A stretch of 64,000 nucleotides of DNA from Gnetum montanum (lineage: Eukaryota; Streptophyta; Gnetopsida; Gnetales; Gnetaceae), in contig MNCI01005810.1 of the NCBI GenBank assembly GCA_015680685.1, forward strand, positions 563,517 to 627,516, in the 5' to 3' direction. Under the pieces are notes generated by a model, which saw only the letters and a program-made list of their open reading frames with translations, was not told the DNA's origin and made no database searches. Position numbers and translations under genes: made by a program. Below are positions 1 to 9,993 of this stretch, in pieces (the stretch's first letter is position 1; every line of letters begins with the position of its first letter).

Positions 1-325
1 GATGTACTAGTGAACGACTTGATTTAGTCTTGCCTCGTGGGCTGTGAATATTGCCTCATCTTGCTGCTTATGATGAAATGCATTCTTGTATGAATACCTC
101 TGAGCATCATCCTACAAACAAAACTCCAAGGAGACAAGAAAACCATAAGTGAATAAGCAAGCTTAGACTTAAACAGCAACTGATGGAACAAAGATACTGG
201 AGGAGATTTCAGGCACTGTATATGAATGGCGGAAATGTTGGTAGGATCATCTAACGGCGGGCGATGCAGTGATTCTGATGAAGTTTGAATGTGGCCACAG
301 ATTGAGGAACCAGAGACGAACTTCC

Positions 326-645
326 CAGTTTATAGTCTTAGCGGACTATCATGGGTTAGTTTTATGTCATAACCCATCATACACTACCTGTTTAGTGTTG
401 TGGCGGATGTTGCATTGCCAGTTTCGAGTCTTAGCAGATGGCAAAGAGGCAAACTAGTTTATAGTCTTAGCGGACTCCGGTGAGTGCGACTATGGTAGTT
501 TACTATCATGCCGGACAGGTGTTATTTTATCGTCATTGCAGACAGTGTGGTATCAGTTTATCGTCATGATACCGGGACGAGCTGTGGTATCAGTTTTAAG
601 TCATAATCCAGGACTATTCTGTGGTATCAGTTTATAGTTGTGACC
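326..645. repeat. Degenerate AGTTTATAGTC array after pol of element A
   Basis: Units of about 30-55 bp share a core such as AGTTTATAGTCTTAGCGGAC or CAGTTTATCGTCAT followed by a GGAC-type tail. They lie between the end of pol and the PPT side of the element. The same array is found after pol in B, D, E and G. Function unknown; no ORF explains it. Confidence 0.75.
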
Positions 646-672
646 CCAGGACTTGCACGTACCTCACTTTGT

Positions 673-3600
673 TCAGACGTAGAATGGCTTCAAAAACGAG
701 TGATTGGTTGGATTTGCAAACTCATTTCTTTCCATATCAGCTAACTTAAATGCTCCGTTGTTGAATGCTTTAGTGACCAAGTAAGACCCTTCCTAGTTGG
801 CTGAGAATTTTTCTGGGTGTTCCCAAATGGCTTTAAGTACAAGGTTACCTTCTTTGATAGGGCGCTTATGAATGTCATGCCGATGTCACTGCCATTATTG
901 TTTTTGGTACCATTCGATCTGATCGAGCGCACGTATGCATTCTTCCTCCACCGAGTCCAGGTCGATGATGCGTAGATCATTGTTATATATGTCGTTGAGG
1001 AGTTTGGAAAGTGTGATCCTTAAAGATGGTACCTACAATTCCAGAGGTAAAATAGCTTTTGAACCGTAAACAAGACTATATGGCATCTTACCTATTGAAG
1101 TTCGATGTGTAGTACGGTACACCCACAATGTGTATACCAATTATTCATGCCATCTTCGCTTGCTTTGGATAAGCATCCTTTTGAGTATTGTAATAATCAT
1201 TTGTTTGTTGTCTCTACTTGCCCATTACTCTGAGGATAGTAACGGGATGAAAACGAGTGTTTGATCGCTAGACTTTCACAAAAGGTTTTGATCTTGGCAC
1301 TGCTAAATTATGGCTCGTTGTCAGTGATGATTGTCATGGGAATGCCAAAGCGGGTTACAATGTTTTCGAGAATGAAATTGCACATGTGTTTAGATGTAGT
1401 TTTTTGAAGCGTGGCAGCTTCTACCCACTTCATGAAATATTTTTTTGCGGTTATAATAAAACTATGCCCCGCAAAAGATGAGGGTGTTATTGGGCCAATG
1501 AGGTCCAACCCCCACCTTTGAAAGGGCCACGTGATTTGTGCCGTACGCAACTCATTTGGTGGGACATGGATTAGATTGCTATGTTTTTGGTAGGTAGTAC
1601 ATGTCTTGGCCTTGGAGATACAGTCATACTCCATGTGTGGCCAATAGTAGCCTAAGCATCTTATCTTTGTTGCCATGGCTTTTGGCGCTATGTGTCCTCC
1701 ACATAGTCCCTCATGTACTTGTTCAACGATGGTTTGGGCATCGGTATTACCAATGCATGTTAGCAGTATGCCTTCGTAGGATCGACAACACAATGTGTCT
1801 CCTACCAGGGTATACTGCTTAGAATGTTTTTGTACTGCATCCTTTTGTGCTTTTGTTACGTGTCGTGGTGTTTCTCCCCGTAGAAGGTACTCTTTTATGT
1901 CATCATACCATTCTATCGCATGTGTTGTACTAATGGACACTATTGGCGACATATCAAGGGTATCGGTTATCGGTTCGGCACAACTAGTTATGGAGCTTGG
2001 CAACATATGGAACATGTCAGGTAATATGTTTAATGCCACGGTGGCTAGTGCATCTGCGATGGTATTATCATTTCTAGAGACGTGTTGCACATCGATGTTT
2101 TCGAATTGCTTCATTAAGTGTTTGGCCAAGTCACAGTATGGTTGTAAATGTTGTGCTTTACATGTATAAACATTTGTGACTTGGTTTAAGACCAGTTGTG
2201 AGTCTCCTCTGACCACAAGTCCTGTGATATCTGCGGCCAGTGCTGCTACGAGACCTCTAAGGAGACCTTCGTACTCTGTTATATTGTTGGTACAGTGAAA
2301 GTTGAAACGATAGGCAAAGGGTCTGATCTCCCCAGAGGGATAGGTGATGACAGCAGTAGCACTTCCCCCTCGAGAGGTAGATATTAGGCACTATGTCTAT
2401 TACACTTATATTCTCATCCAGGAATTCTGGCTCTATTGTCGCTTGATCGTGTGTTGGTGACGCGACCATTTGACTTACTATGGCTTGACCCTTAACTGAT
2501 GATTGCGCTATGTAATGTAGGTCAAATTCAGCTATCATGGCTTTCCAACATGCTATCCATCTTGTCTCGTAAATGTTTCCTGTGATGGCTCTAAGCACAT
2601 TATCCTTGCAAATTATGTTAACTTGATTGTGGAAGAGGTTATGTCACCATTTCTTTAGAGAAAATACTAAGGCTAAACATGACCTCTCTACATCATTGTA
2701 TTTCTTCTCATGGCCTACTAATGCATGGCTCAAGTAGTAGACAGGGACTTCGGTTCCATTATCTTGTTTTTGGTAAAGCATAAACGCGATTGAGGAGTTC
2801 GAAGTTGCGAGGTAGATGTAAAATGGTTTATCGTTTTGAGGTGGATAAACCATGGGCAATTGGGTAAGTTCCGCTTTAATATTATCAAACGCTTCCTACC
2901 ACTGTGGAATCCATTCAAAATGAACGTTCTTGTGCAACAAGTGATTCATAGGTTTTAATTTACCTGTTAATTTTTCTATGAACCTTCGGATGAATTGTAG
3001 TCTACCTCGTAGACCTCGAAGTTTAGTAAGGTTGCCAAGTGGTTTTAGGTTTGTTATGGCCTTAACCTTATCGGGGTCTACCCGTATCCCTACTTCTGAG
3101 GCTATGAACCCAAGCATTTTGCCTGTTTTGACTCCAAAGACACATTTCTTTGGATTAAGTCTCAACTCATATTTTAAACAACGTTTTAACACCAAGTCAA
3201 TGTCTTGTACATGTTGTTGTGATGTTTTTGATTTAACCACGATGTTGTCCACGTAGTCATTGAGCAAGTGTAATATGTAATTGCTAAAGATGAATGTCAT
3301 TGCCCTTTGATACGTGGCCCCAGAATTCTTGAGACCAAAGGGCATCATAGTGTAACAAAAGGATCCCCATGGTGTCATAAAGGTAGTTTGGAGCTGATGC
3401 TCTGGGTTAATACGTATCTGGTTGTATCTTGAGAAGCCATCCATAAAATATAATAAGGCGTGCCCAGCGGTCGAGTCGACAAGTTGATCGATGCTGGGTA
3501 GGGAAATTCATCTTTTATGGTTGCAACATTGAGATCCCGGAAGTTAATGCATAAGCGAATGCTTCCGTTCTTCTTCGGGACAATGACCATGTTGGATACC

Positions 3601-4172
3601 CACTCGGCGTAATCGATAGCTCGAATGAAACCAGCCTGATAAAGTTTGGTGATCTGATTGCGAACTGCCAATGCCACCTCGGGTTTAACCTTTTGTGCCT
3701 TTTATTTTACGGGCTTCAATTTTGTATCAAGGATGATCTTGTACTGGACGATTCGGGGATCCAACCCAGGCATGTCTGTGTATGACCAAACAAATGCCTT
3801 TATGTTGTCCCTAAGCACATTCTCTAGGTCTTTGACCAGTTGAGGTTGTAGTAATGTACTTAGTTTTAAAATATTGGTTTCATTGTTAGATATAACGATG
3901 GGGGTTTCGATCAACAGGTCTTCAGTGATATTTTCAGCTTCTATGTCAAGGGACTTTGTCATACCTTGGTAGTTATCTAGCATTTGTTGTGCCGAGGCTA
4001 TGACCACGTCATCTATTGATAGACTTAGGTCGATGAGATTTATGTCAGTGTCCCTTGTGATTTATCCGTGCGGCCCATCGATGATTAATGGTGTGGATAA
4101 ATGTTGATAATCCATCAGGCTTGATCCTACCAATAAATAGAGAGCAGCATGAGGTGATGAGTATTTTTCCAT
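673..4172 (-). pseudogene. pol: Element A pol: RT, RNase H, archaic RNase H, integrase (broken)
   Basis: Minus-strand pol polyprotein, decayed. The proposed start is the ATG at 4172, in a frame reading LLVGSSLMD up to the region where element B's pol begins; the end is the TGA at 673 after FLKPFYV. In order: RT (about 3680-2900, with EWVSNMVIVPKKNGSIRLC and MDGFSRYNQI, a frameshift near 3500), RNase H 1 (about 2860-2640, FYIYLATSNSSIAFMLYQK), archaic RNase H (about 2400-2000, RGDSQLVLNQV), integrase HHCC (about 1770-1600, EGLCGGHIAPKAMATKI) and integrase core (GLDLIGP near 1520, TDNEP near 1310). The RT active site reads YVDN instead of YVDD. At least one stop replaces a Gln codon present in copy G (position near 3705). 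No active product is expected. Confidence 0.88.
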
Positions 4173-4227
4173 GTTCTCATGCAAGTTAAATTGTGTGCTC
4201 GTGAAAAATGGTGGTTTATCATCATAC

Positions 4228-4375
4228 CAGGATGCATGGCAGTTTAAGGCCGTACTGGGCTGTAAGTGGCAGTTTAATGCCTTACCGGGCCGAATGAGGT
4301 TTGTGTGTGTGGCAGTTTAGGGCCTTACCGGGTCATAATGGCAGTTTAAGGCCGTACTGGGCCGAATGATGTTTG
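4228..4375. repeat. GGCAGTTTAAGGCC array between antisense gene and pol (A)
   Basis: Four or five copies of a unit like GGCAGTTTAAGGCCGTACTGG occur at about 40-bp spacing between the pol start and the promoter of the antisense gene. The equivalent position in B (18762-18905) and G (44155-44360) also holds an array. Confidence 0.75.
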
Positions 4376-4578
4376 CGCTGGAATGTTCGGCGTAAACACG
4401 TGAAATGGGGTTCGCAGGGGAATGAGATGTAGTAATTTTTGTTTCATTTTAGATATATATATATATATATGTATGTATTTTTTTGAGCAAATTTTAGCTA
4501 AAAATAAGCAAAAAAGAGGCAAAAATAGCAAACCGCAAGGTGGCAATGTCAGTGGCCGCGGTAGCGACGGTGGAGCGC

Positions 4579-4587
4579 TATATAAAG
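4579..4587 (+). promoter_or_regulatory. TATA box of the antisense accessory gene, element A
   Basis: TATATAAAG preceded by GAGCGC lies 279 bp upstream of the exon 1 ATG. The same GCGCTATATAAAG string sits upstream of exon 1 in element B on the other strand (18567-18575), and TATAAATAG sits upstream in G (44585-44593). Conservation in three copies supports a promoter independent of the LTR. The transcription start is not known. Confidence 0.6.
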
Positions 4588-5029
4588 GGGGGGACATCAT
4601 TTGTTGTTACTCTGAATCGGCAGCATAATCCTAAGCATAAAATCCGAGTGTAGACAACCCAGCGTAAGCGTAAACTATGAAACCCCGGCATAAGCGTAAA
4701 CCTAAACCCTAAGTGTAGACGTCAACGACTAAACCCCAGCGTAGACGCAGAGTGTAGAAGTTCAAGCGTTGGTGTAGAGACTCAAACTCTAGCATAGAGG
4801 CTCAGTGTAGGCATAAACAGTTTAGACCCTCAGCATCAACTATCAATCCCAGCGTAGAGGACACCATGATGGGCAAAGGCAAGGAAGTGGAAGGCCAGGG
4901 GAGGAAAGGACCTAACTTGAACTTCATAGAGGAGAGCAAGGCCATGTTGCAGTGCCTGCCCAGGCCAAGGATTCCATCATGGCCTGGATCGTCACACAGG
5001 TAGGCTCTGATCCTGCCTCTGTAGACAGT

Positions 5030-5720
5030 CTCGTAGAGGGCTTCGGCATATATGCCGAACATAGAGAGTTGGCGTAGAGGGTTTCGGTATATACGCTGAG
5101 CGTAGGTTCACAGCGTAAAGTCTCGATAGTATAGGTTCACAGGGTTTTATCAATCCACAATGCAAACACTTTTTTGTTGCATGATGTGTAGATGGTTTTG
5201 CCAGCGTATACGCTGAAGGCTGCTATGGTGTATATGCTGAGGGTTTCTACAGGGTATACGCTGAGTGTGCACAGTTCTGTCTTTTCAAGTGTGGTACAGT
5301 GTAAACCTGTTTTTGTGTAAACTAGTTTCGGAGTAAATTTATTTGCATAGGATTCAGCGTAAATTTATTTACACAGGATTCATCATAAATCATTTGTTTA
5401 GTATCTAGCGTAGACTATTTATGCTAAAGGCTTCTATGGCGTATACGCTGAGGGTTTCTTCAACGTATACACTGAGCATAAACGGTTTGGTTGACACAAT
5501 AAACAGTTCATTGTCAGCGTATACGCCGGGTTAGGCAGCGTATACGTCGAGCGTAAATAGTTCTTTGTCAGCGTATACGCTGGGTTAGGCAGCGTATATG
5601 CCGAGTGTAAATAGTTAGAAACAACGTAAACAATTTTTTGACAGCCTATACGCCGAGATAAGCAGCGTATACAGTTTTTGACAGCGTATACGCCGAGTGT
5701 AAGTAGTTAGTAATTTTTTC
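5030..5720. repeat. Palindromic GCGTATACGC repeats in intron 1 of the antisense gene (A)
   Basis: Dense irregularly spaced copies of the self-complementary 12-mer AGCGTATACGCT and variants such as GCGTATATGCCGAG fill this intron. The same motif fills the LTRs and gag leader of A and B. Chance ORFs across it (YTPSVYAQ-type repeats) are not genes. Confidence 0.85.
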
Positions 5721-8700
5721 TAACTGTCGGTTTATGATGTGAACTTTTGTTTTTCGCGTCGTTTTGATGCATGGCTAATTTACGATGGCATCCTGGTTGC
5801 TTGCAGGGACACTAAGCCTTTTCTCCTCGTGGTTAAGCTTGTTGGGATGCTAACATGGTTTGGTCCCATTGAGGCTGATGAGCCTACCCCAGGTCTAACT
5901 GTGGACAACAACGGGGTCTGGTTCAGAGAAGGTGTGTGTGAATTCCTGGCCTTCATATTGGACAATTTTGAAGTGGTTATCTGGTCACACCTAAGTGAAC
6001 TGGTGGCACGGAGCGTGCTTGAGGCAATGCTGCCAGGAGCCATGGAGCGTGTCGTGGTCTTCATGGAAGACATCGACGAGGGGCAGCTTACGAATGAGGA
6101 CAGTTCTTCCCGCGGGCTCAGGTCCACATGCCTATTAGCGCGCGTGCGGGCTCGATTGCCATGAGGGCAGGACTACCTCAACAATACTTTACCCTTAGCT
6201 ACACGCATGCACATGCTATTCCAGAACCCTCTTGGCACAGTGTACCGGGTGGATAGGTAGGATCGTTTAGGTTTTTTGTTCTTTTTCGCTATTTGGCATT
6301 TTCTTCTATTTTGACGTCCGTTCGTTTGTAGGCCTAACATTAACGCAGATGGAATATGCGTTGAGGATGATGGGCTTGCTCTGGCTCATACCGCTCTAGA
6401 GACATTTATGGTAGGTCCCACCCTTCGTGGAGCTGTTTTAACTCAAACCAAAGGTGCTATCATCCACTACCACAAACGATTCTCTAGAGCGTTTGCAATG
6501 TGCCAAGCTCGTGGATGGTTGGATGAAGATTGGTCAGACCAAGGGCCATTCTTCCCTCATGACTCTGGCTCAGGCAGCACATCCAAGTCCACAACTGATG
6601 GTAAATGACAACATCTCCTAGATGTGCTAACGTATTTATTCAATTTTCGGGGGTTATACTGATCTAATGATTTCGAATTGTATTTGCAGTTAATGTACCT
6701 CCTAGCAGGGACCCTATCACAACGGGGTGAACTGAAACCACCCTGTCAATGAATTTTGGGGAGGTCAATAAGGCTCAAAATGGTTGCGTACCCATGCCCT
6801 GCCATCCATTGTTCATTTCTTAGACAATGCCAGCCTCATGGAGCTCTTCATGACCCCGAGTCTTGATGTATCAATAGCAGAAATGATCGGGATTGTGCAT
6901 TCTTTCAATGAGTCTGTCTCCTACTACAGCACTCGAATTAAGGATGTTAAGATCATTTTCCATCTGTAGCCTGAATTATTTTCGAACTTATTTTGTGTAC
7001 TGGCAGATGGTATAAATGTAGCTTTAGACAGGGCTCATAAAGAGCTCCAAACAGTTCGTGAATTGGAGGACTGGCTAGGCGTGGCCAAGGGTGCCAAGGG
7101 ATTCCCAATGCAGGGGAAATCAAAAGTTGAGGAGGTGAATGAACTATATCCCCTATTTAGGGCATGAGTATTCCCAAAATCCTTATCCCAGGTGTAGAGT
7201 CTTTGGGTCGAAGCTGTACGTATCATGCGAACTATCCTAGAAACCAAAGCACGCTATAATTGGGCCCAATTTTTGTTGTCGGGCCTGCATAAGGAGATAG
7301 TGCAATTGCACTCGAATGTTGAGCCACAGTCCCACTTCACCTTTGCCTTCTTTGCCAGTTACCTATGCCACTTAGCCAAGTTTCTGGTAGTTCACGCAGA
7401 TAACAAGTATGTTCTACGAGATCAGGGTCAACTATCCCACCTGTGGATCAACCACTTGTTTGAAGTTGCCGAGTTCCAAGACGCTCCTAAGGGAATTGAT
7501 GAATCCATGTCTATTACAACAGGGGGGTCATCAGGTACCTCAATTCACACACGCGATAGTTTGGGTTTAGAGCTAGATGATGTGCCTTACACTGCGAGAA
7601 GAGCTGAGCGGGTTATCAAAGAGACCGTTGGCAAGGCCAAGGGGAAGCTAACAAAGCATGAGTGCTCAACCGAGGAAGCCTCGAATGTCAACGAGCCACG
7701 AGTGAAGCGCATACGATTCAAGATGCCTGTACAAGGTTAGTAAATTCAGTACACTCATTACGTTATTGCTTTCATTTTGTTCATAATTTTTACTTTGATT
7801 GCTTACATGCTACTAATACCTTTGGACTTGATTCGAGAAGTGAGGAAGCAGGCATTAGAGAAAATTACCGAAGAGGAGGAGACTAACACGGAGTGAAACA
7901 CTGAGGAGGAAAATGTGGAGAAAGATCAGGGAGGAGGAATGGAAGAGTTGAAGGGAGACACCACAGAAACTGAGCCGTTGGATGACCAGGGTGGTGTCGA
8001 TCAAATGTTTAGTAGCTTTCTTAAGGGAAAGCTGGACTTAGGCGATCCCCCGGAAGGTGACAAGGAGCACGGTATGTTTTCTTTTTTATTTTATTTTATC
8101 CTTCCTCATTAGTTGTCATTTCTATGATATTTTCCTTTTGTGCTTTCATTTCTTCTAGACGAAGGCAGCGAAACAAGGACGGTGTGGTTAGACATACCCA
8201 TAAAGACAGTTCCCCCTAAGAGGACCGCGGAGGTTAGTTCGTCCTGCACTCGTGGGCCATTTACTTGGACGGAAATGCCAAGTAAGATGGATTTTGTGGC
8301 TGGATTCACAAAAGAAGTTATAGAACGAATCCAAGAGGCCCACCCTAAAATAGGTATGAATGTTTTGAATTATCTGCAGTTTTATAGTTTCACACCCTAT
8401 TTTTGTTGTTTTAATGTTTGTTCTTTTCGTGTACATAGGTGCTAAACTGAGATGGGATCCTTTTGAGACAATCAGCATAGAGAGTTTGCCCACGTTATCC
8501 CCAGAAGTTGAGCAGGTGCCAAGGCCTGTTTATGAGGAAGTAGCGGAAGGTCTTGTTCACAATGCCAAGTCGCTGTGGACTTGCAGGCGTTCCATCGAAT
8601 AGTTGTGGCTGCAGATCCAAGCAAAGGAAAAGGAAGTCTTCGAGTTGTTAGTTGAGCGTGACGATCTTAAGGCTCAGTATGAGTTTGCCTCTGCCAAACT

Positions 8701-8754
8701 AAGTGGTGATCGCTCTTGGCGAATGTCTGAGGTCACATATATTAGGTATTAGAA

Positions 8755-8759
8755 CCTAC
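8755..8759. repeat. Target site duplication, left copy (ctact) of element B
   Basis: ctact directly precedes the TGAAACACC start of B's 5' LTR and is repeated at 25117-25121 directly after the GGTACA end of the 3' LTR. Five base pairs is the usual size for Ty3/gypsy integration. Confidence 0.93.
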
Positions 8760-9971
8760 TTGAAACACCACAAAATTCGGAGCTTGGTACTTGTCCGACA
8801 CCAAACAAGACCCTGGAACTCACGAACGACGCCGGCGGCATGATCACAACACTTAGTTTTTGCTAAGTACATGGTGCCAACGTATACACTCCAGCGTATA
8901 CGCCAAGATCACACATACAGCGTATACACCCAGCGTATACGCCCAGCGTATACACCCAGCGTATACGCCCAGCGTATACGCCCGGCACTCCAGCGTATAC
9001 GCCTGGCTCTCCGACGTACACGCCCAGGTGCTGCAGATGCACACGCTCGACGATAAGGTCTCCAATGACAGCATAAAGATAACACCAAAGAGCAAGGATT
9101 GAAGCAAGTGGACATCCTTTGGCGTATGCGCCCGGCGTGTACGCCCAGCATCCTTCGGTGTATGCGCCCGGCGTGTACGCCCAGCATCCATCAGCGTACG
9201 CCCAGCATGTACGCCCAACATTCACCAGCGTATATGCCTAGTGCTCAGCATCTTCACCCAGTTCACGCCCAGCATTTTCAGTGTATACGCCCAGCAGTTG
9301 TAACATTTTGTATATTTGCAATGTGTATGCACCCGGTCAACGCGCCACGTGTCTCCCATCCCGAGTCTAGCGTAACAACTTGTATAAAACCCTCATTTTC
9401 CACTTCATCAGGATGGTTCGCAAAATCCTGGAGTACCAAAGAACATTTACACTGCACAAAAGAGCAGAAAACCTTCTTACACTGGGAAACCCTACATGCT
9501 GCGGATCTAGTCTCTTACACTCCGCTCACCCTGCAAACCCGCTGAGTCATCCCTGTGTACGCCAGGGCTTTTCGTCTGCCTTATGTTCCCACACAATTGC
9601 GTTAGACCGGTGCACTGTACTTTTACTTTGTACTATTTACATTTGCTGCAAGTTCTTTTACATTTCTACATCAATTTGGCCCACTCCTCGTTTACGTCTG
9701 TTTACGCTCACGCTTCGTTTGCATCCGTTTACGTTTCACGCTGTTTTTGATGTTTACGCTTGCACGCCGTTTATGCATAACCTAGCATATAGCATTTTGC
9801 GTACGCGGGGGGAAATCCTTGTCTGATCCACGTGCGGACCACCCAAGGTACTCTGCCTCCGTTGCATTCCAGCTTGCCCTCAGGCGAAGGCAGGGTCTTC
9901 TGTACCTGTCCCGTGATCCCACGGCCTCTGTTTTCCCTTCCAGCTATAGACCGATGATTTCAGGCGGTACA
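8760..9971 (+). repeat. 5' LTR of element B
   Basis: Starts TGAAACACCAC and ends GGCGGTACA; the same ends bound 23887-25116. U3 (about 8870-9300) is packed with GCGTATACGCC-type motifs. TATAAAA is at 9383. The remaining part is T-rich with TTTACGCT variants. No coding function. Confidence 0.93.
9383..9389 (+). promoter_or_regulatory. LTR TATA box (element B)
   Basis: TATAAAA downstream of the motif-rich U3; the 3' LTR has the same box at 24528-24534 and the A LTR has it on the minus strand at 33061-33067. It is the likely start region of the sense genomic RNA. Confidence 0.65.
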
Positions 9972-9976
9972 GAAAT

Positions 9977-9993
9977 TGGTGCTAGAAGGAGGG
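9977..9993 (+). other. Primer binding site of element B
   Basis: TGGTGCTAGAAGGAGGG lies 5 bp after the LTR end. It is the standard place for a tRNA primer site and starts with TGG, the complement of CCA. Near-identical strings follow the LTRs of A, F and G. I could not assign it to a known plant tRNA 3' end. Confidence 0.7.

Larger units (their letters stand above)
1..8759 (-). mobile_element. Element A, left (3') part: Ty3/gypsy OTA (Tat/Ogre-like) retrotransposon
   Basis: Read on the minus strand this is the 3' portion of a large Ty3/gypsy element: antisense accessory gene, then pol, then 3' UTR running off the window start. Base 1 onward resembles the 3' UTR of element E near 61175. The element is cut at 8759/8760 by insertion of element B and resumes at 25117, ending with its 5' LTR at 33730. 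The join is exact: after removing B and one copy of ctact, the accessory-gene frame continues. The 3' LTR lies outside the window. Classification as OTA/Tat-like rests on the RT block, the extra RNase H and the gag knuckle. Confidence 0.9.
4866..8759 (+). pseudogene. Antisense FCP1-like accessory gene of element A, exons 1 to 8 (5' part)
   Basis: Intron-containing gene opposite in strand to the element. Exons by GT-AG and by match to B: 4866-4999 (MGKGKEVEGQGRKGP), 5807-6256, 6332-6600, 6690-6945 (less certain), 7007-7735, 7841-8071, 8159-8353, 8439-8759 (continued at 25117). Introns 2 to 7 are about 60-105 bp; intron 1 is 807 bp. Exon 2 resembles plant FCP1-like/NIF HAD phosphatases: KPFLLVVKLVGM (motif I position), GVWFREGVCEFLAFILDNF, VVIWSHLS, then NTLPLATRMHMLFQNPLG where the family has a TLLVDD-type motif. 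The catalytic Asp positions are not Asp, so a non-catalytic protein is inferred. Exons 5 and 6 are hydrophilic and acidic; exon 8 is coiled-coil-like. In-frame stops occur near 6162, 7166, 7194, 7897 and 8600, with a frameshift near 6780. Function unknown. Confidence 0.72.

Noticed and set aside
1601-2169. Plus-strand open frames over pol of A
   Set aside because: Reverse-complement shadows of the integrase and archaic RNase H coding strand; the same shadows appear in E (63009-63383) and B (20873-21370, minus).
4452-4470. AT microsatellite (TATATA run)
   Set aside because: Short simple repeat with no counterpart in B or G; not treated as a promoter because the conserved TATA box is at 4579.
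5030-5720. CRISPR-like array of short palindromic repeats
   Set aside because: Spacing is irregular, spacers are themselves variants of the motif, the setting is a plant retrotransposon intron, and no cas genes are present.
7225-7740. Treating the LETKARYNWAQFLL frame as a separate gene
   Set aside because: It is the end of exon 5 of the antisense gene; the frame continues upstream through two stops and downstream by a conserved splice donor.
8853-9225. Open frames with repeated RRAHTPKDAGRT / YTPSVYAQRI peptides in several frames
   Set aside because: They are translations of the GCGTATACGC motif field in the LTR; similar frames occur on both strands at every motif field (23939-24348, 33080-33659, 56662-57094, 59937-60221).
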